Shown here: positions 1-8,021 of the stretch, in pieces
Layout: the number at the start of each line of letters is the position of its first letter
How positions within the stretch are numbered: position 1 is the first letter of the stretch
Source: Campylobacter sputorum
GTDB taxonomy: Bacteria; Campylobacterota; Campylobacteria; Campylobacterales; Campylobacteraceae
Length of the DNA stretch: 64,000 nucleotides
Assembly (NCBI RefSeq): GCF_002220775.1
Contig: NZ_CP019685.1
Coordinates: forward strand, 1,612,001-1,676,000
Reading direction: 5' to 3'
Position numbers and translations under genes: made by a program
The notes under the pieces: model-generated
Seen by the model: the letters and a program-made list of their open reading frames with translations, nothing else
What the model was told of the DNA's origin: nothing
Databases searched by the model: none

Positions 1-159
1 GGTATAAAAAATGTTAAATTTAACCGAGTAATTGGCTCAATAACAATAGAATATGATAAAAAAGAGTTCGATAAAGATTTTTGGAATGACATTATAGAGT
101 TTAAAAAAGTTGATAATTTTTTACTTAAAATAAATGAAAAAGCAAAGGAGTTGTTATGA
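1..159 (+). CDS. C-terminal end of an HMA-like small protein (partial)
   Basis: The frame is open from the first base and stops with TGA at 157-159, giving 52 residues of a protein that begins outside the window. The pattern GIKNVKFN followed by GSITIEYD resembles the second half of a heavy-metal-associated (HMA_2-type) fold, in which a Val-x-x-Asn segment precedes a Gly-Ser-x-x-Ile-x-Tyr strand. No CxxC metal site is visible in this part. Its stop overlaps the next gene's start codon (ATGA), so the two are translationally coupled. Its place at the head of a P-type ATPase and ferritin-like cluster suggests a metal-handling or ferrosome-associated role; that is inference. Confidence 0.6.
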   Translation, partial: GIKNVKFNRVIGSITIEYDKKEFDKDFWNDIIEFKKVDNFLLKINEKAKELL

Positions 160-761
160 ATGAACTACAAACTGCACTAAATTATGAAAATCAAGGCATT
201 TTACTATACACAGAAATTTATAACAATTTTAGATGTGAAATTTTTGCTCAAATTTTAGAAGTTAAAAAAGCTGGTTTTGTTTTATTAGAAAGCTTTAAAA
301 CAGACGAGGTTTTAGAAGAGTTTAAAACTCCTGATATTGATTCAAAAAAAGATGCGATATATACCGCACTAAGCTATGAAGAAAAAGCTGAAAAAATTTA
401 TGATGAACTTACAAATAGTGTAAATGATGAAAAACTAAAAGATCTATTTTTTAGGCTTTGGGCTACATCAGAAAATGAGTATAAAAAAGCACTTTTAAAT
501 GAAATACAAAATACTCAAAACAAACAAAGCGAAATTTTTAATTTTAAAAATTTAGAACAGATGGGCTTAAATTTAGATACAAAATCCATAAATGAACTAA
601 ATGAAATTTTAGCTAAATTTAAAGACGGTAAAGCATCAAAAGATGATATAAATGCATTTTTACAAAATCCGTATTTCTCATTTTTATCGGGTGTTATGCT
701 TGGGGCAGTAGGTGGAATTTTGATAGATCAAATTCTCAAAGAAAACAAAAATTTAGAATAA
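156..761 (+). CDS. Ferritin-like protein with C-terminal glycine-zipper membrane segment
   Basis: A 201-residue protein. Residues 1-115 are helical and rich in Glu and Tyr, arranged like a rubrerythrin/ferritin-like bundle (YENQGILLYTEIY near the start, YEEKAEKIYDEL near residue 75, and ENEYKKALL near 107). The classical ExxH iron-ligand pairs are not obvious, so diiron chemistry is unproven. Residues about 175-192 form a hydrophobic Gly-rich stretch (SGVMLGAVGGILID), a GxxxG-type membrane helix that would tether the domain to a membrane. It overlaps the upstream gene by 4 bp and lies 11 bp before the next, so it belongs to the same operon. Most likely role: an iron-binding partner of the P-type ATPase encoded downstream. 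Confidence 0.6.
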   Translation: MNELQTALNYENQGILLYTEIYNNFRCEIFAQILEVKKAGFVLLESFKTDEVLEEFKTPDIDSKKDAIYTALSYEEKAEKIYDELTNSVNDEKLKDLFFRLWATSENEYKKALLNEIQNTQNKQSEIFNFKNLEQMGLNLDTKSINELNEILAKFKDGKASKDDINAFLQNPYFSFLSGVMLGAVGGILIDQILKENKNLE

Positions 762-772
762 AGGAGAAAATT

Positions 773-1114
773 ATGGCACTTCCATTTATAGCTGGTTTAG
801 CAGTTGGGTCATTAGCAGTAGTTGCATTTAACAACAAAGATAAAATAAAAGATAAGTTATTGCAAGGATATGAAAAAGGCAAAGAAGTAGCACAGGATTT
901 AAAAGAGTGCGCAGAAAATAAACTAAAGTCATCAAAAGATAAGTGTTGTGATTGCGAGGATGAAAAAGATGAGAGTTGTGATTGCAAATGTCACAATGAA
1001 AATCAAAAAAATACTAGCCAAATAAAAAAATCTAGCACAAAAAATGGCAGTGCAACACTAGATTCAAAAAAACCATCATCAAGATCTAAAAAAACAACAA
1101 GCAAAGGAGAGTAG
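773..1114 (+). CDS. Small glycine-zipper membrane protein with Cys/Asp-rich tail
   Basis: A 113-residue protein preceded by a good ribosome binding site (AAAGGAGAAA). Residues 3-19 are a single hydrophobic helix with small-residue spacing (AGLAVGSLAVVA). A Lys/Glu amphipathic stretch follows, then a cluster of Cys 58, 59, 61, 69, 71, 73 and His 74 interspersed with Asp and Glu, and a Ser/Lys/Thr-rich tail. The cluster looks like a soft or transition metal-binding patch. I recognise no named family. Start-stop spacing to the next gene is zero, so the genes are coupled. In ferrosome-type clusters small GxxxG membrane proteins accompany the ATPase; assignment to that class is inferred. Confidence 0.6.
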   Translation: MALPFIAGLAVGSLAVVAFNNKDKIKDKLLQGYEKGKEVAQDLKECAENKLKSSKDKCCDCEDEKDESCDCKCHNENQKNTSQIKKSSTKNGSATLDSKKPSSRSKKTTSKGE

Positions 1115-1411
1115 ATGTTGGGTTTAAAAACATCAAATTCAAGACTTCCAGTTGATCATTTTATAAGTGGCGCACTTTTTGGAGGCATTACAGCTGGGGC
1201 TTTTGAACTTCAAAGCAAAAACAAAAACACCGCACAAATAGTAAAAAACACAACAAAATATGCTCTTGAAGGTGGAATTGCGACTTCACTTGCAATAAGT
1301 GCATCAAATAAAATTGTTCAAAAAAACTATTTAAAAGCTGGTTTTGATATAGCACTTGGCATTGGACTTCTAATAGCAATAGAAAGCGTATTTAAACAAA
1401 AGGAAATATAA
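1115..1411 (+). CDS. Small membrane protein, two hydrophobic Gly/Ala-rich segments
   Basis: A 98-residue protein whose ATG directly follows the preceding stop codon. Two likely membrane segments are seen: residues about 17-31 (SGALFGGITAGAF) and about 72-90 (GFDIALGIGLLIAI), separated by an Ala/Ser-rich amphipathic stretch. The GxxxG spacing resembles that of the neighbouring small proteins. No catalytic or metal motif is visible. The gene starts where the previous one ends and ends where the next begins, showing one transcript and probably coordinated assembly in one membrane structure. Function is unknown; a structural role in an iron-storage compartment is a hypothesis from context. Confidence 0.6.
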   Translation: MLGLKTSNSRLPVDHFISGALFGGITAGAFELQSKNKNTAQIVKNTTKYALEGGIATSLAISASNKIVQKNYLKAGFDIALGIGLLIAIESVFKQKEI

Positions 1412-1756
1412 ATGATAAATCCATATATTCAAAAAACACAAACAAAGATAGAAGAAAAAATAGTAAATTCACAAAATGAATTAAAAAATAACACGCAAGA
1501 AAATATAAATCAAACAAATGCACAAAATAGTGGAATTTTAGGCTCAATTTTACCTGGAAATTTTAACTCTGCTAGCTTCTTTCAAGGTGCAATTATTGGG
1601 GCACTTGGGGCTTACCTTTTGACAAATGAGAAAGCACAACAAGCCTTATTTAAATCAGCTGTAAAAATAGGTAAATTTATCCAAGCTGGTAGCGAAGAGC
1701 TAAAAGAGAGATTTGAAGATGCAAAGGCAGAAATTGAAGCAGAAAATCAGCTTTAA
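1412..1756 (+). CDS. Small membrane protein with central glycine zipper and charged tail
   Basis: A 114-residue protein. Residues 1-45 are polar and rich in Asn and Gln. A single Gly/Ala hydrophobic helix lies at about 56-71 (FFQGAIIGALGAYLL), followed by an amphipathic, acidic C-terminal helix (SEELKERFEDAKAEIEAE). The layout of an anchored helix followed by a coiled charged tail recalls YtxH-like and other GxxxG membrane-remodelling proteins, but I see no specific family signature. Its 3' end overlaps the P-type ATPase gene by about 38 bp, arguing for tight co-translation with the pump. Confidence 0.6.
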   Translation: MINPYIQKTQTKIEEKIVNSQNELKNNTQENINQTNAQNSGILGSILPGNFNSASFFQGAIIGALGAYLLTNEKAQQALFKSAVKIGKFIQAGSEELKERFEDAKAEIEAENQL

Positions 1757-3803
1757 AATCATCCATAAAAGCAAAAATAGAGTTAGATTTTTTTATCCTG
1801 ATTTAAAAAATACTACAAACGAAAGAGCTTTGGAGAGTGAAATTTTAAAGCTAAATGGAGTTGATGAGGTTAGAGTAAATAAAATTACTAAAAGCGTTAT
1901 TATAAAATTTAATGGTAATTTAGATGAAATTTTAAAGCAAATTTCAAAAATTAAACTAACTGCAGATCCCAAAAAAGCCATTAGCAAGAAAAATATTGCT
2001 ATATCGGGCACTTCTTTTTTGCTAACTCCATTTTTAAAAAATACTAAAGGATTAGTTAGCATAGCTGCGGCTTTTCCTGTGCTAAAAGAAGGGATTTGTG
2101 AGCTTTTTAATGATGGTCTTACATCAAAAGTTTTAGAAGCTATGGCAGTTGGGATCTCACTTTCAAGAAAAGATTATTTAGCTGCAAATAGCACAAATTT
2201 CATGCTAAATATCGGTGAATATATAGAAGAAAGCACAGTTCATAAAAGCGATGATTTGATAAAAGAGTTAGCAAAACCTAGCATAACAGAAGCTTGGGTT
2301 GAAATAACAAAAAATAGTAAAAAAAGCTTAGAAAAAATCAGCGTAAATAATATAAAAAAAGGCGATATCGTTGTAGTTGGCTCAGGAGAGACCATAGCTA
2401 TTGATGGATATATAATCGAAGGAAGTGCTAGCATAAATCAAGTTTCCATGACAGGAGAAGCTGGTTGTGTTAGAAAAGAACGAGGCGCAAGAGTTATGAG
2501 TGGAACCGTTGTTGAAGAAGGCAAGATTAAAATCTGGACCGAGCTTGCTGGCGAAGATACAAGCACTCAGAGAATCAAAAAATACATTCAAAATTCACTT
2601 AACGAAAAGTCTAATGTTGGACTAAAAGCAACAAAACTAGCTGATAAATTAGTGCCTTTAACTCTTAGCCTTGCTGGAATTTCTTATTTTTTAAATCGCA
2701 ATATGATTAGCGTAGCATCTGTTTTACAAGCTGATTATTCGTGTGCATTAAAACTTCCCACTCCAGTTGCTTTTAAAAGCAGTATTTCCAAAGCTGGAAA
2801 AGCTGGAATTTTGATAAAAGGTGCTAAATCAATAGAAGCTTTAGCAGCTGCTGATGTTTTTGTATTTGATAAAACAGGAACTTTAACAGATGGGGTTTTA
2901 AAAGTTGAAGATGTAATTAGCTTTGATGAAAAATGGAATAAAGAAAAACTTTTAAATTTAACTGCAAGTGTAGAAGAGCATTATTTCCATCCTATAGCTG
3001 AAGCTGTAGTAAATGCTGCTAAAATTTCAGGTTTTAAACATATGCACCACGATGAAGTTGAGTTTATAGTAGCTCATGGAATAAAAACTCATTATAATCA
3101 AAAAGAAGTAATCATAGGCAGTAGGCATTTTTTAGAAGATGATGAAAAAATATCTTTCAAAGAAAATTCACTTAAGATTCAAAAAGCTCTAAAAAGTGGA
3201 AATGCTTTGCTTTATGTAGCTTATGATAAAAAACTTCTTGGCATTATCACACTAAAAGATGAGATTAGATCTAATGCAAAAACTACCATTAAAAAACTAA
3301 AAAGCCTTGGGGTAAAAGAGATAGTTATGCTAACAGGCGATGTTAAAGATAAAGCTAGCAGTGTGGCAGATGAACTAGGTATTGACACTGTTTATGCTGA
3401 ACTTTTACCAACTCAAAAATCTCAAATTATAGAAAATTTGATAAAAGATGGAAAAAATGTTGCATTTTGTGGAGATGGTATAAATGATGCACCATCTTTA
3501 ATAAAAGCAAATGTAGGTATAAGTATGCAAAAAGGTGCTGATATTGCAAAAGTTACAGCTGGTATTAGTTTATTAAAAGATGATATTTACTCAGTTGCAG
3601 TAGCAAAAGAACTAGCAAATAAAACTATGGAATTAATAGATAAAAACTTTAAAGCCACTGTTTTAATAAACTCAGCTATTTTATTTGGTGCAACAATTGG
3701 TCGTTTAAGTCCTGTGCTTACCGCAGCACTTCACAATGGCACAACTATAGGACTTTTGCTAAATTCAATAAAAGGCGTAAATTTTGAAAATAAATCAAAG
3801 TAA
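1719..3803 (+). CDS. P1B-type heavy-metal ATPase with SCA membrane motif (FezB/P1B-6-like)
   Basis: A metal-translocating P-type ATPase of about 694 residues. The N-terminal ~75 residues are HMA_2-like (GVDEVRVN, then SVIIKFNG) and lack CxxC. The actuator motif is SMTGEA (near 244), the phosphorylation motif DKTGTLTDG (Asp near 384), the P1B HP dipeptide FHPIAEAV (near 428), then MLTGD and GDGINDAP. The ion-path motif before DKTGT is YSCALKLPTP (near 340), not the CPC of copper or zinc pumps. That substitution and the HMA_2 domain are the features I associate with P1B-6 ATPases, whose members include the ferrosome iron pump FezB. A likely start is ATG 1719, after AGAGAG; TTG 1713 is an alternative. 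Probable substrate Fe(II), by inference. Confidence 0.8.
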   Translation: MQRQKLKQKISFKIIHKSKNRVRFFYPDLKNTTNERALESEILKLNGVDEVRVNKITKSVIIKFNGNLDEILKQISKIKLTADPKKAISKKNIAISGTSFLLTPFLKNTKGLVSIAAAFPVLKEGICELFNDGLTSKVLEAMAVGISLSRKDYLAANSTNFMLNIGEYIEESTVHKSDDLIKELAKPSITEAWVEITKNSKKSLEKISVNNIKKGDIVVVGSGETIAIDGYIIEGSASINQVSMTGEAGCVRKERGARVMSGTVVEEGKIKIWTELAGEDTSTQRIKKYIQNSLNEKSNVGLKATKLADKLVPLTLSLAGISYFLNRNMISVASVLQADYSCALKLPTPVAFKSSISKAGKAGILIKGAKSIEALAAADVFVFDKTGTLTDGVLKVEDVISFDEKWNKEKLLNLTASVEEHYFHPIAEAVVNAAKISGFKHMHHDEVEFIVAHGIKTHYNQKEVIIGSRHFLEDDEKISFKENSLKIQKALKSGNALLYVAYDKKLLGIITLKDEIRSNAKTTIKKLKSLGVKEIVMLTGDVKDKASSVADELGIDTVYAELLPTQKSQIIENLIKDGKNVAFCGDGINDAPSLIKANVGISMQKGADIAKVTAGISLLKDDIYSVAVAKELANKTMELIDKNFKATVLINSAILFGATIGRLSPVLTAALHNGTTIGLLLNSIKGVNFENKSK

Positions 3804-3836
3804 ATTTAAAATTTATATCATTATTAAGGATTAAAA

Positions 3837-3959
3837 GTGCCATTTTTTATTCTTAATTCAGTTTTATTAGTAATTACAGGAGTTATGATATATGAAACAA
3901 GTTCAAACGCAAAGCAAAAATTTGCCAAAAAAAGAAAAAATAGCAAAAAAATCTCTTAG
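3837..3959 (+). CDS. Possible 40-residue single-span membrane peptide
   Basis: A short frame starting GTG at 3837 behind TAAGGA (3825-3830) and ending TAG 3957-3959. The product has one hydrophobic segment (FFILNSVLLVITGVMIY, residues 3-19) followed by a Lys-rich cytoplasmic-type tail. Hydrophobic start plus basic tail and a well-spaced ribosome binding site argue that it is real. It overlaps the next gene by 68 bp in a different frame, so its basic tail may just be that gene's Lys codons read out of frame. It sits directly behind the P-type ATPase gene, where other small membrane proteins of this cluster also lie. Confidence 0.4.
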   Translation: MPFFILNSVLLVITGVMIYETSSNAKQKFAKKRKNSKKIS

Positions 3960-4131
3960 TCTAACAACTAAAAAAGAGATAGCAAAGCTTGGAATGGCAA
4001 TATCAATGGGGCTTGTAGTTTTAAGTGCTTTTAATACAAGAAGTAAATTTGGTAAAAATTTACATATAGTTTCAGGTGCCGCACTCGTTGGTTTTTCTTA
4101 TTACCATACAAAACTTTATAATCAAAATTAA
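3892..4131 (+). CDS. Small two-span membrane protein ending the metal cluster
   Basis: A 79-residue protein with ATG 3892 about nine bases after AGGAG. Residues 1-30 are strongly basic. Two hydrophobic segments follow: about 31-46 (LGMAISMGLVVLSAF) and about 58-72 (IVSGAALVGFSYYH). No enzyme motif is present. It follows the P-type ATPase by 88 bp on the same strand and converges with pflA six bases downstream. The size, the small-residue membrane helices and the position suggest it is the last member of the ATPase/ferritin-like cluster. Function unknown. Confidence 0.55.
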   Translation: MKQVQTQSKNLPKKEKIAKKSLSLTTKKEIAKLGMAISMGLVVLSAFNTRSKFGKNLHIVSGAALVGFSYYHTKLYNQN

Positions 4132-4137
4132 TCAATA

Positions 4138-6516
4138 TTAATTTAAACTCTTGGATAGAATTTCTTTTTGAATTACACAAAGATCTTTCCAAGAGTTATT
4201 AAATATGCTATTTGCACACTCATCAACATATTTTTTAGCTTCATCATAATTTTTTATCTTTATACAAACCTCAGCAGTTTGATAAAGAGCCCTTAGTCTA
4301 TCAGATGGCTCTAATCTCATAGAAAGAATCTCTCTTCCTGCATTTATGGCATTTTTATAATCCGATATTTTATTTAATGAACTTATATATAAAAAATTTA
4401 TGCCAGGGCTAAATAGCGTTAAATTTAGTCTTTTTTGCATATCTATAGCTTTTTTAGAATATATTAAAACAACACTATCATTATCTTTTTTTGCTGCAAA
4501 TTTTGCTATTTTATCATACATCTCTAAGAGCTTTGCATCATCTTTTGTAAGTTTTTCAAACTCATTTATAGTTTGTATAGCCTCATCAAAGCGATTAAGT
4601 TCTAAAAGTGATAAAAAACGGTAATAAAGACTAGGAGTTATGTCGCTATACTCTAAACTTGCAGCGACTGCTATCGTATCATTACTTGCATTTATAGCCT
4701 CATAATATCTACCAAGTTTATACAAAGATATGCTAACTCTTATAAGCCATTCAACTCTATCTTCTAAATTTTTAGTATTCATATGAGAATTCGCAAGGTT
4801 GTAAGCTTTATCGTATCTAGACATTTGTATCATACAATCAAAGAGTCTAAATTGATTATTTATCGAGTTTTGAATATCAAAATTTTCATTTAAATAAACT
4901 GTTTTTTCACAAGCACTTTTAACTAAGCTTTCATTTGCTAGTATCAAAGCAGTATTATTTAGTAAATTTGTTAAATTTGTATCATTAGCGTCTATGACTT
5001 TATTTTTGTAAAATAAAATTTCATCATATTTTTTATCTTTGGATAATAACTTTATTTGTTCTAATAAAGCCTTTTTGCCTATATCATTGCTTCCATATCT
5101 ATCCATAAGCGTATCATAATAGCTACTTAACTTTGTTGTATTTGTTTCATTTATCTCAAAAAATAATTCATCAAGTGCTTCTTCTACATCTTTTATATAA
5201 GCGCCATCTTTAAACTCTTTTTCATATCTTTTAAGATATTCATAGGCTTTTTTTATCTCTCCTAAACGCATTAGAGATATTCCTAAATTTTTAAGAGCAA
5301 TCTCGTAGTAATCATCACTTCGTTTTGAATTCTCTACATAAAGTTCATATAATTTTGAAGATATATCATATATTTTTTTATTAAAAAAATTCTGTGCAAA
5401 TGAGGCTAATGTGTTTTTATCTTTTAAAAGATACTCTTTATTTGCATTAATTATCTTTAAAATATACTCTTTAGCGTCGTTAAATTTTGCTCTTTCTATG
5501 CTTATATCAGTAAGTTTAAAAGCAGCTTCACTTGCTACTTCCATATCATTTGAGCTATAAAGAACACTTTCTAGCATCTTTATAGCATCTTTACTCTTTC
5601 CTTCTTTATAGATTGCTCCAGCATAGTCTATTATGGCTAATTTTGTCCATTTTGAGTTAGTATGTTCTTTTACTAAAATATCAAGATTATAACTAGCATC
5701 TCCACCCATATCTAAAGCTAAATATGCTCTAAGAATAATACCTAAAACTTCTGGATAATTCTCATCAGATGGAAAACTTCGAATCCAATTTTTACCCATA
5801 TTTACTATATCTATAAATTTAAAATTATCATAAACTTTTTGAGAAGATAATATTTTGTCTAATGCTCTAATTTTATATAACTCAAATTCACTTGTAAAAA
5901 TGGAATTTGGATATATTTTAGAAGCATTTAATGTCTCATCAAAAACTCTCTCATATAATCCCATATCATATAATTTTTTTATATTTAAATAAAGCTCTAT
6001 ATCATCGCCATTTACGTATTGTATAGGCATTTTATTGATATCTAATGCACCAATTGATGGGTAAACCATATCATTATAAGTTATAGGGAAATTTATACCA
6101 TTACTTACTTTTTCAAACTCTTTTAAAGTTGGATCTATGATAATAGAATAATGAGTTGATACACCAGTATCTTTTTTCTTTATCTCATTGTTTCCAAAAA
6201 GATTTTCATTTACATTTAGAAGTCTGGAGTTTTGTTTTGGATTTATGATAATTTCATAACCATTATTTGTTTTATTAAATTTTATATCAACCAAAGAAGT
6301 TATTTTATCATCAATATTAAAAATTTCTTTTGTAGATATATTGCATATATAAATTTTTTTATCTAGTTCCAAAAGTTTAGCTTCACAAGAAAAAGGAGTA
6401 TCATTTTGTATGTGCAAAACATTATAACTACTTCCTTGCTCTTCTCCGCCATTTAAGATAACACTAAATGAAAATGCATAAACTGCTGTTAAAAATAGTA
6501 ATATTATCTGTTTCAT
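4138..6516 (-). CDS. pflA: Paralysed flagella protein PflA, TPR-rich
   Basis: A 792-residue exported protein. Residues 1-18 form a signal peptide (KQIILLFLTAVYAFSFS). The N-terminal ~170 residues are beta-rich and the rest is a long array of helical hairpins typical of TPR/Sel1-like repeats, for example YEIALKNLGISLMRLGEI and KAYEYLKRYEKEF. In C. jejuni, PflA (about 788 residues) lies directly after nuoN and is needed for flagellar rotation as a periplasmic part of the motor disk that stabilises the stators. Length, repeat content and the position 26 bp after nuoN all match, so the name rests on synteny plus architecture. It may be co-transcribed with the nuo operon. Confidence 0.85.
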   Translation of the reverse strand: MKQIILLFLTAVYAFSFSVILNGGEEQGSSYNVLHIQNDTPFSCEAKLLELDKKIYICNISTKEIFNIDDKITSLVDIKFNKTNNGYEIIINPKQNSRLLNVNENLFGNNEIKKKDTGVSTHYSIIIDPTLKEFEKVSNGINFPITYNDMVYPSIGALDINKMPIQYVNGDDIELYLNIKKLYDMGLYERVFDETLNASKIYPNSIFTSEFELYKIRALDKILSSQKVYDNFKFIDIVNMGKNWIRSFPSDENYPEVLGIILRAYLALDMGGDASYNLDILVKEHTNSKWTKLAIIDYAGAIYKEGKSKDAIKMLESVLYSSNDMEVASEAAFKLTDISIERAKFNDAKEYILKIINANKEYLLKDKNTLASFAQNFFNKKIYDISSKLYELYVENSKRSDDYYEIALKNLGISLMRLGEIKKAYEYLKRYEKEFKDGAYIKDVEEALDELFFEINETNTTKLSSYYDTLMDRYGSNDIGKKALLEQIKLLSKDKKYDEILFYKNKVIDANDTNLTNLLNNTALILANESLVKSACEKTVYLNENFDIQNSINNQFRLFDCMIQMSRYDKAYNLANSHMNTKNLEDRVEWLIRVSISLYKLGRYYEAINASNDTIAVAASLEYSDITPSLYYRFLSLLELNRFDEAIQTINEFEKLTKDDAKLLEMYDKIAKFAAKKDNDSVVLIYSKKAIDMQKRLNLTLFSPGINFLYISSLNKISDYKNAINAGREILSMRLEPSDRLRALYQTAEVCIKIKNYDEAKKYVDECANSIFNNSWKDLCVIQKEILSKSLN

Positions 6517-6542
6517 TTAGTAATTATATCAAATTTTATAAA

Positions 6543-8021
6543 CTAAAACCCACTTGATGAAACCAATAAATTTATAAATTTACTAAGCGGTCCAATAAAA
6601 ATTATAGCAAACACACTAAAAAGCAGTGCAACTGCAAGTGTAAATTTAAACGGGTTTGATAGATTTTTTAAATACACACTTTTATCAACTGCAAGTGGCT
6701 CGTGCATAAACATAATCACAACAAGCTTTAAGTAGTAATAAATCGCTATTGCACTATTTATAGCCATTATCACAGCTAAATAAAAATGATCACTATGCAC
6801 AGCAGCACTTATCAAATACATTTTGCCCCAAAAAACACTAAATGGAGGAATTCCTGCAAGACAAAACATAAATACAGCCATTATTACCGCAAAAAATGGC
6901 ATTGTTTTGATAAGTCCAGCAAATTTTGAATACGGATGCTCAAATCTAGTATCCCAAGAATACTCATTAGAACTTGTAACAAAAAGCATTCCAAAAGCCC
7001 CTAAGTTTGCAAACAAAAACATTGTCCAATACGCGAACAAACCAACATTTGCTTCAGTTGTACCAATTGCTATAGCACAAATAACAAAACCAGAATGAGA
7101 AATAGAGCTATAAGCTAACATTCTTTTTACATCTTTTTGAACAAGAGCCATAATATTTCCAAGACTCATACTAACAATAGCTATTATGAAAATAATATTT
7201 TTTATCCAAAGTACATCACTAAGTGGAGTAAAAAACCTAATCATAATGATAAAAGCAGCTATTTTTGGAACAATTGACATATATCCAGCCAATGGCGAAC
7301 TTGAGCCCTCATAAACATCAACTATCCAAGTATGAAATGGTATCAAAGATAGTTTAAATGCAAGAGATGCAAGCAAAAATGCACTAGCACCTAAAAGTAA
7401 AATACTCTCTTTTAAATTTGCATCCACTATAAAAGATAAAATTTTATCTATTTCTAAATACCCAGTTAAAAGATATAATAATGCAGCACCAATAGCGTAA
7501 AATCCACTAGATAAAGCACCTAATGAAAAATACTTTATAGAAGCTTCTATGGAATATATTTTATTTTTAAGCGCTATTAATGTATAAATTGCAAGAGACG
7601 AAGTTTCCAAACCTATTAATATAAGAATAAGATTATTTGAACTTACCATAAAGCTAAAACCAGCTATTACGAATAAAAATAGCACAAAATACTCTTTTAT
7701 CTCGTATTCAAAAAAACTCTCTTTACAAAGCAAAAATCCCATAAAAAATGCACTTGCAACAAGTATAATCATCTGTGATAAAAGGGCGATACCATCCATA
7801 TTTATCATACCAAAAAATCCGCTTATGCCATTTTTATAGCTAAATAAAATACCTAAATCCAAGATAATTGCAAAAATACAAACCAAAACATAAAATGTTT
7901 TAGATAAATTTTTAACAAAAATACTCAAACAAATAAGGGCAATTGCAAAAATGATCATAATGCCAGGCACAGCTATAGAGGCTATATTTATAGACTCTAA
8001 ACTCATATTAATTGTTTCCAA
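6543..8021 (-). CDS. nuoN: NADH-quinone oxidoreductase subunit N
   Basis: A 492-residue antiporter-like membrane subunit of complex I with about 14 hydrophobic helices. The family signature is visible: a Lys-containing discontinuous helix region (LSLIPFHTWIVDVYEGS) and ALVQKDVKRMLAYSSISHSG. It sits in the inner membrane arm and takes part in proton pumping driven by quinone reduction. It overlaps the 3' end of nuoM by 14 bp, so the two are co-translated. An internal ATG (MSLES) a few codons in is an alternative start. It is the last nuo gene, followed by pflA. Confidence 0.95.
   Translation of the reverse strand: METINMSLESINIASIAVPGIMIIFAIALICLSIFVKNLSKTFYVLVCIFAIILDLGILFSYKNGISGFFGMINMDGIALLSQMIILVASAFFMGFLLCKESFFEYEIKEYFVLFLFVIAGFSFMVSSNNLILILIGLETSSLAIYTLIALKNKIYSIEASIKYFSLGALSSGFYAIGAALLYLLTGYLEIDKILSFIVDANLKESILLLGASAFLLASLAFKLSLIPFHTWIVDVYEGSSSPLAGYMSIVPKIAAFIIMIRFFTPLSDVLWIKNIIFIIAIVSMSLGNIMALVQKDVKRMLAYSSISHSGFVICAIAIGTTEANVGLFAYWTMFLFANLGAFGMLFVTSSNEYSWDTRFEHPYSKFAGLIKTMPFFAVIMAVFMFCLAGIPPFSVFWGKMYLISAAVHSDHFYLAVIMAINSAIAIYYYLKLVVIMFMHEPLAVDKSVYLKNLSNPFKFTLAVALLFSVFAIIFIGPLSKFINLLVSSSGF

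Noticed and set aside
1-4131. Magnetosome gene cluster as explanation for the membrane/metal cluster
   Set aside because: No MamA, MamB, MamE or MamK-like proteins are present; a P-type ATPase with small glycine-zipper proteins fits ferrosomes instead.
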